12,794 bases of DNA from Gammaproteobacteria bacterium (GTDB lineage Bacteria > Pseudomonadota > Gammaproteobacteria > Steroidobacterales > Woeseiaceae). A model generated the notes under the pieces. It had not been told where the DNA came from. It ran no database searches and saw only the letters and a program-made list of their open reading frames with translations. The stretch covers positions 1 to 12,794 of the forward strand of contig JAOUNK010000054.1 of NCBI GenBank assembly GCA_029881015.1. Reading direction: 5' to 3'. Below are positions 11,604 through 12,794 of the stretch, piece after piece (the first letter of the stretch is position 1; each line of letters opens with the position of its first letter). A program made the translations under genes and the position numbers.

Positions 11604-12794
11604 ATGTCCAAGGAAAAATTTGAGAGAACAAAACCCCACGTTAACGTTGGCACGATTGGTCACGTTGACCACGGCAAGACGACGCTGACGGCGGCACTGA
11701 CGAAGGTGATGGCTGAGAAGCACGGTGGTGAAGTCAAGGGTTACGACCAGATCGACAACGCCCCTGAAGAGCGCGAGCGCGGCATCACGATTGCGACGGC
11801 CCACGTAGAGTATGAGAGCGACAACCGTCACTACGCACACGTTGACTGTCCGGGACACGCTGACTACGTGAAGAACATGATCACGGGTGCGGCGCAGATG
11901 GACGGTGCGATCCTGGTGGTGAGTGCGGCGGACGGGCCGATGCCGCAGACGCGCGAGCACATTCTGCTGGCGCGGCAGGTTGGTGTGCCGTACATCGTGG
12001 TGTACATGAACAAGGCCGACCAGGTTGACGACGAAGAGTTGCTGGAGCTGGTGGAGATGGAGATCCGTGATCTGCTGTCGACGTACGAGTTCCCGGGCGA
12101 CGACACGCCGGTCATTACGGGTTCGGCGCTGAAGGCGTTCGAAGGCGACATGTCGGACATCGGTGTACCGTCGATTCACAAGCTGGTCGAGGAGATGGAC
12201 TCCTACATTCCGCAGCCGGAGCGCGCCATAGACGGTGACTTCCTGATGCCGGTCGAGGACGTGTTCTCTATCTCGGGTCGCGGCACGGTGGTTACGGGCC
12301 GCATCGAACGCGGTGTGGTTACCGTGGGTGACGAGATCGAGATCGTAGGCATCAAGGACACGGCGAAGACGACCTGCACGGGCGTTGAGATGTTCCGCAA
12401 GCTGCTGGATCGTGGCGAGGCTGGTGACAACGTCGGCGTCCTGTTGCGTGGTACGAAGCGTGAAGAAGTGGAGCGTGGCCAGGTACTGGCGAAGCCGGGA
12501 TCGATCACGCCGCACACGAAGTTCGAGGCGGAAGTCTACATCCTGACGAAGGATGAGGGAGGCCGTCACACGCCGTTCTTCAAGGGCTATCGTCCGCAGT
12601 TCTACTTCCGCACGACGGACGTAACGGGTGCTGTTGAGTTGCCGGAAGGCACCGAGATGGTCATGCCGGGCGACAACGTGCAGATGGTTGTCGACCTGAT
12701 CGCCCCGATCGCCATGGAAGATGGCCTGCGCTTCGCGATTCGCGAAGGCGGCCGTACCGTTGGCGCCGGTGTCGTAGCAAAGATTATCGAGTAA
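11604..12794 (+). CDS. tuf: Translation elongation factor Tu
   Basis: GTPase that delivers aminoacyl-tRNA to the ribosomal A site. The complete 396-aa protein (394 in E. coli) begins MSKEKFERTKPHVNVGTIGH. Domain 1 (about 1-205) contains GHVDHGKT 19-26, switch I around ERERGITIATAHVEYES, DCPGH 81-85 with the catalytic H85, NKAD 136-139 and GSAL; the cysteine common in NKCD is alanine here. Domains 2 and 3 follow, with SISGRGTVVTGR and RHTPFFKGYRPQFYFRTTDVTG, ending AKIIE. The gene is 18 bases after fusA, with GAG at 11593-11595 as the likely Shine-Dalgarno core 8 bases from the ATG. I saw no terminator or good promoter in the fusA-tuf gap. Leucine codons are 19 CTG and 3 TTG with no CTC, unlike rpoB. 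Many gammaproteobacteria carry a second tuf copy elsewhere; whether this one does cannot be seen here. The window stops on its TAA. Confidence 0.98.
   Translation: MSKEKFERTKPHVNVGTIGHVDHGKTTLTAALTKVMAEKHGGEVKGYDQIDNAPEERERGITIATAHVEYESDNRHYAHVDCPGHADYVKNMITGAAQMDGAILVVSAADGPMPQTREHILLARQVGVPYIVVYMNKADQVDDEELLELVEMEIRDLLSTYEFPGDDTPVITGSALKAFEGDMSDIGVPSIHKLVEEMDSYIPQPERAIDGDFLMPVEDVFSISGRGTVVTGRIERGVVTVGDEIEIVGIKDTAKTTCTGVEMFRKLLDRGEAGDNVGVLLRGTKREEVERGQVLAKPGSITPHTKFEAEVYILTKDEGGRHTPFFKGYRPQFYFRTTDVTGAVELPEGTEMVMPGDNVQMVVDLIAPIAMEDGLRFAIREGGRTVGAGVVAKIIE

Overview
This window is a core housekeeping locus from a bacterium. It holds the 3' 99% of rpoB, then complete rpoC, rpsL, rpsG, fusA and tuf, all on the + strand. 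It ends exactly on the tuf stop codon. The gene order (rpoBC followed by the 'str' operon) and the E. coli-like architecture point to a gammaproteobacterium of moderately high G+C. RpoB and RpoC carry the proteobacterial lineage inserts. RpoC cysteines 70/72/85/88 and 814/888/895/898 and the NADFDGD motif at 458-464 fall at exactly the E. coli residue numbers. I cannot name a genus from the sequence alone.

Layout: rpoB (1-4028, 5' end cut off) overlaps rpoC (4028-8332) by one base in a TAATG junction, so the two large RNA polymerase subunits are probably translationally coupled. RpoC ends in a 46-residue Ala/Glu-rich tail built partly from a DNA-level tandem repeat. A 245-bp gap (8333-8577) is the only sizeable non-coding stretch. 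It holds a strong sigma-70 type promoter (TTGACA, 18-bp spacer, TACAAT) with a G/C-only discriminator and a 7-bp dyad across its core. Just downstream of the predicted start site lies a textbook intrinsic terminator hairpin, followed by two more hairpins. Then come rpsL (S12), rpsG (S7), fusA (EF-G) and tuf (EF-Tu), separated by only 28, 31 and 18 bp and probably co-transcribed.

How they work together: RpoB and RpoC form the catalytic cleft of RNA polymerase. S12 and S7 are 30S subunit proteins at the decoding site and the head/E-site region. EF-G drives translocation and EF-Tu delivers aminoacyl-tRNA. Joint control lets the cell match transcription and translation machinery to growth rate. 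The promoter discriminator suggests stringent (ppGpp/DksA) control.

I found no previously undescribed system, mobile element, CRISPR array, tRNA or rRNA. The points worth a second look are regulatory: the promoter-terminator-hairpin leader of the str operon, the very short rpsL-rpsG spacer with no room for an E. coli-type S7 operator, the SD-less GTG start of fusA, the overlapping rpoB/rpoC junction, the repeat-built RpoC tail, and leucine codon use in tuf unlike that of rpoB.
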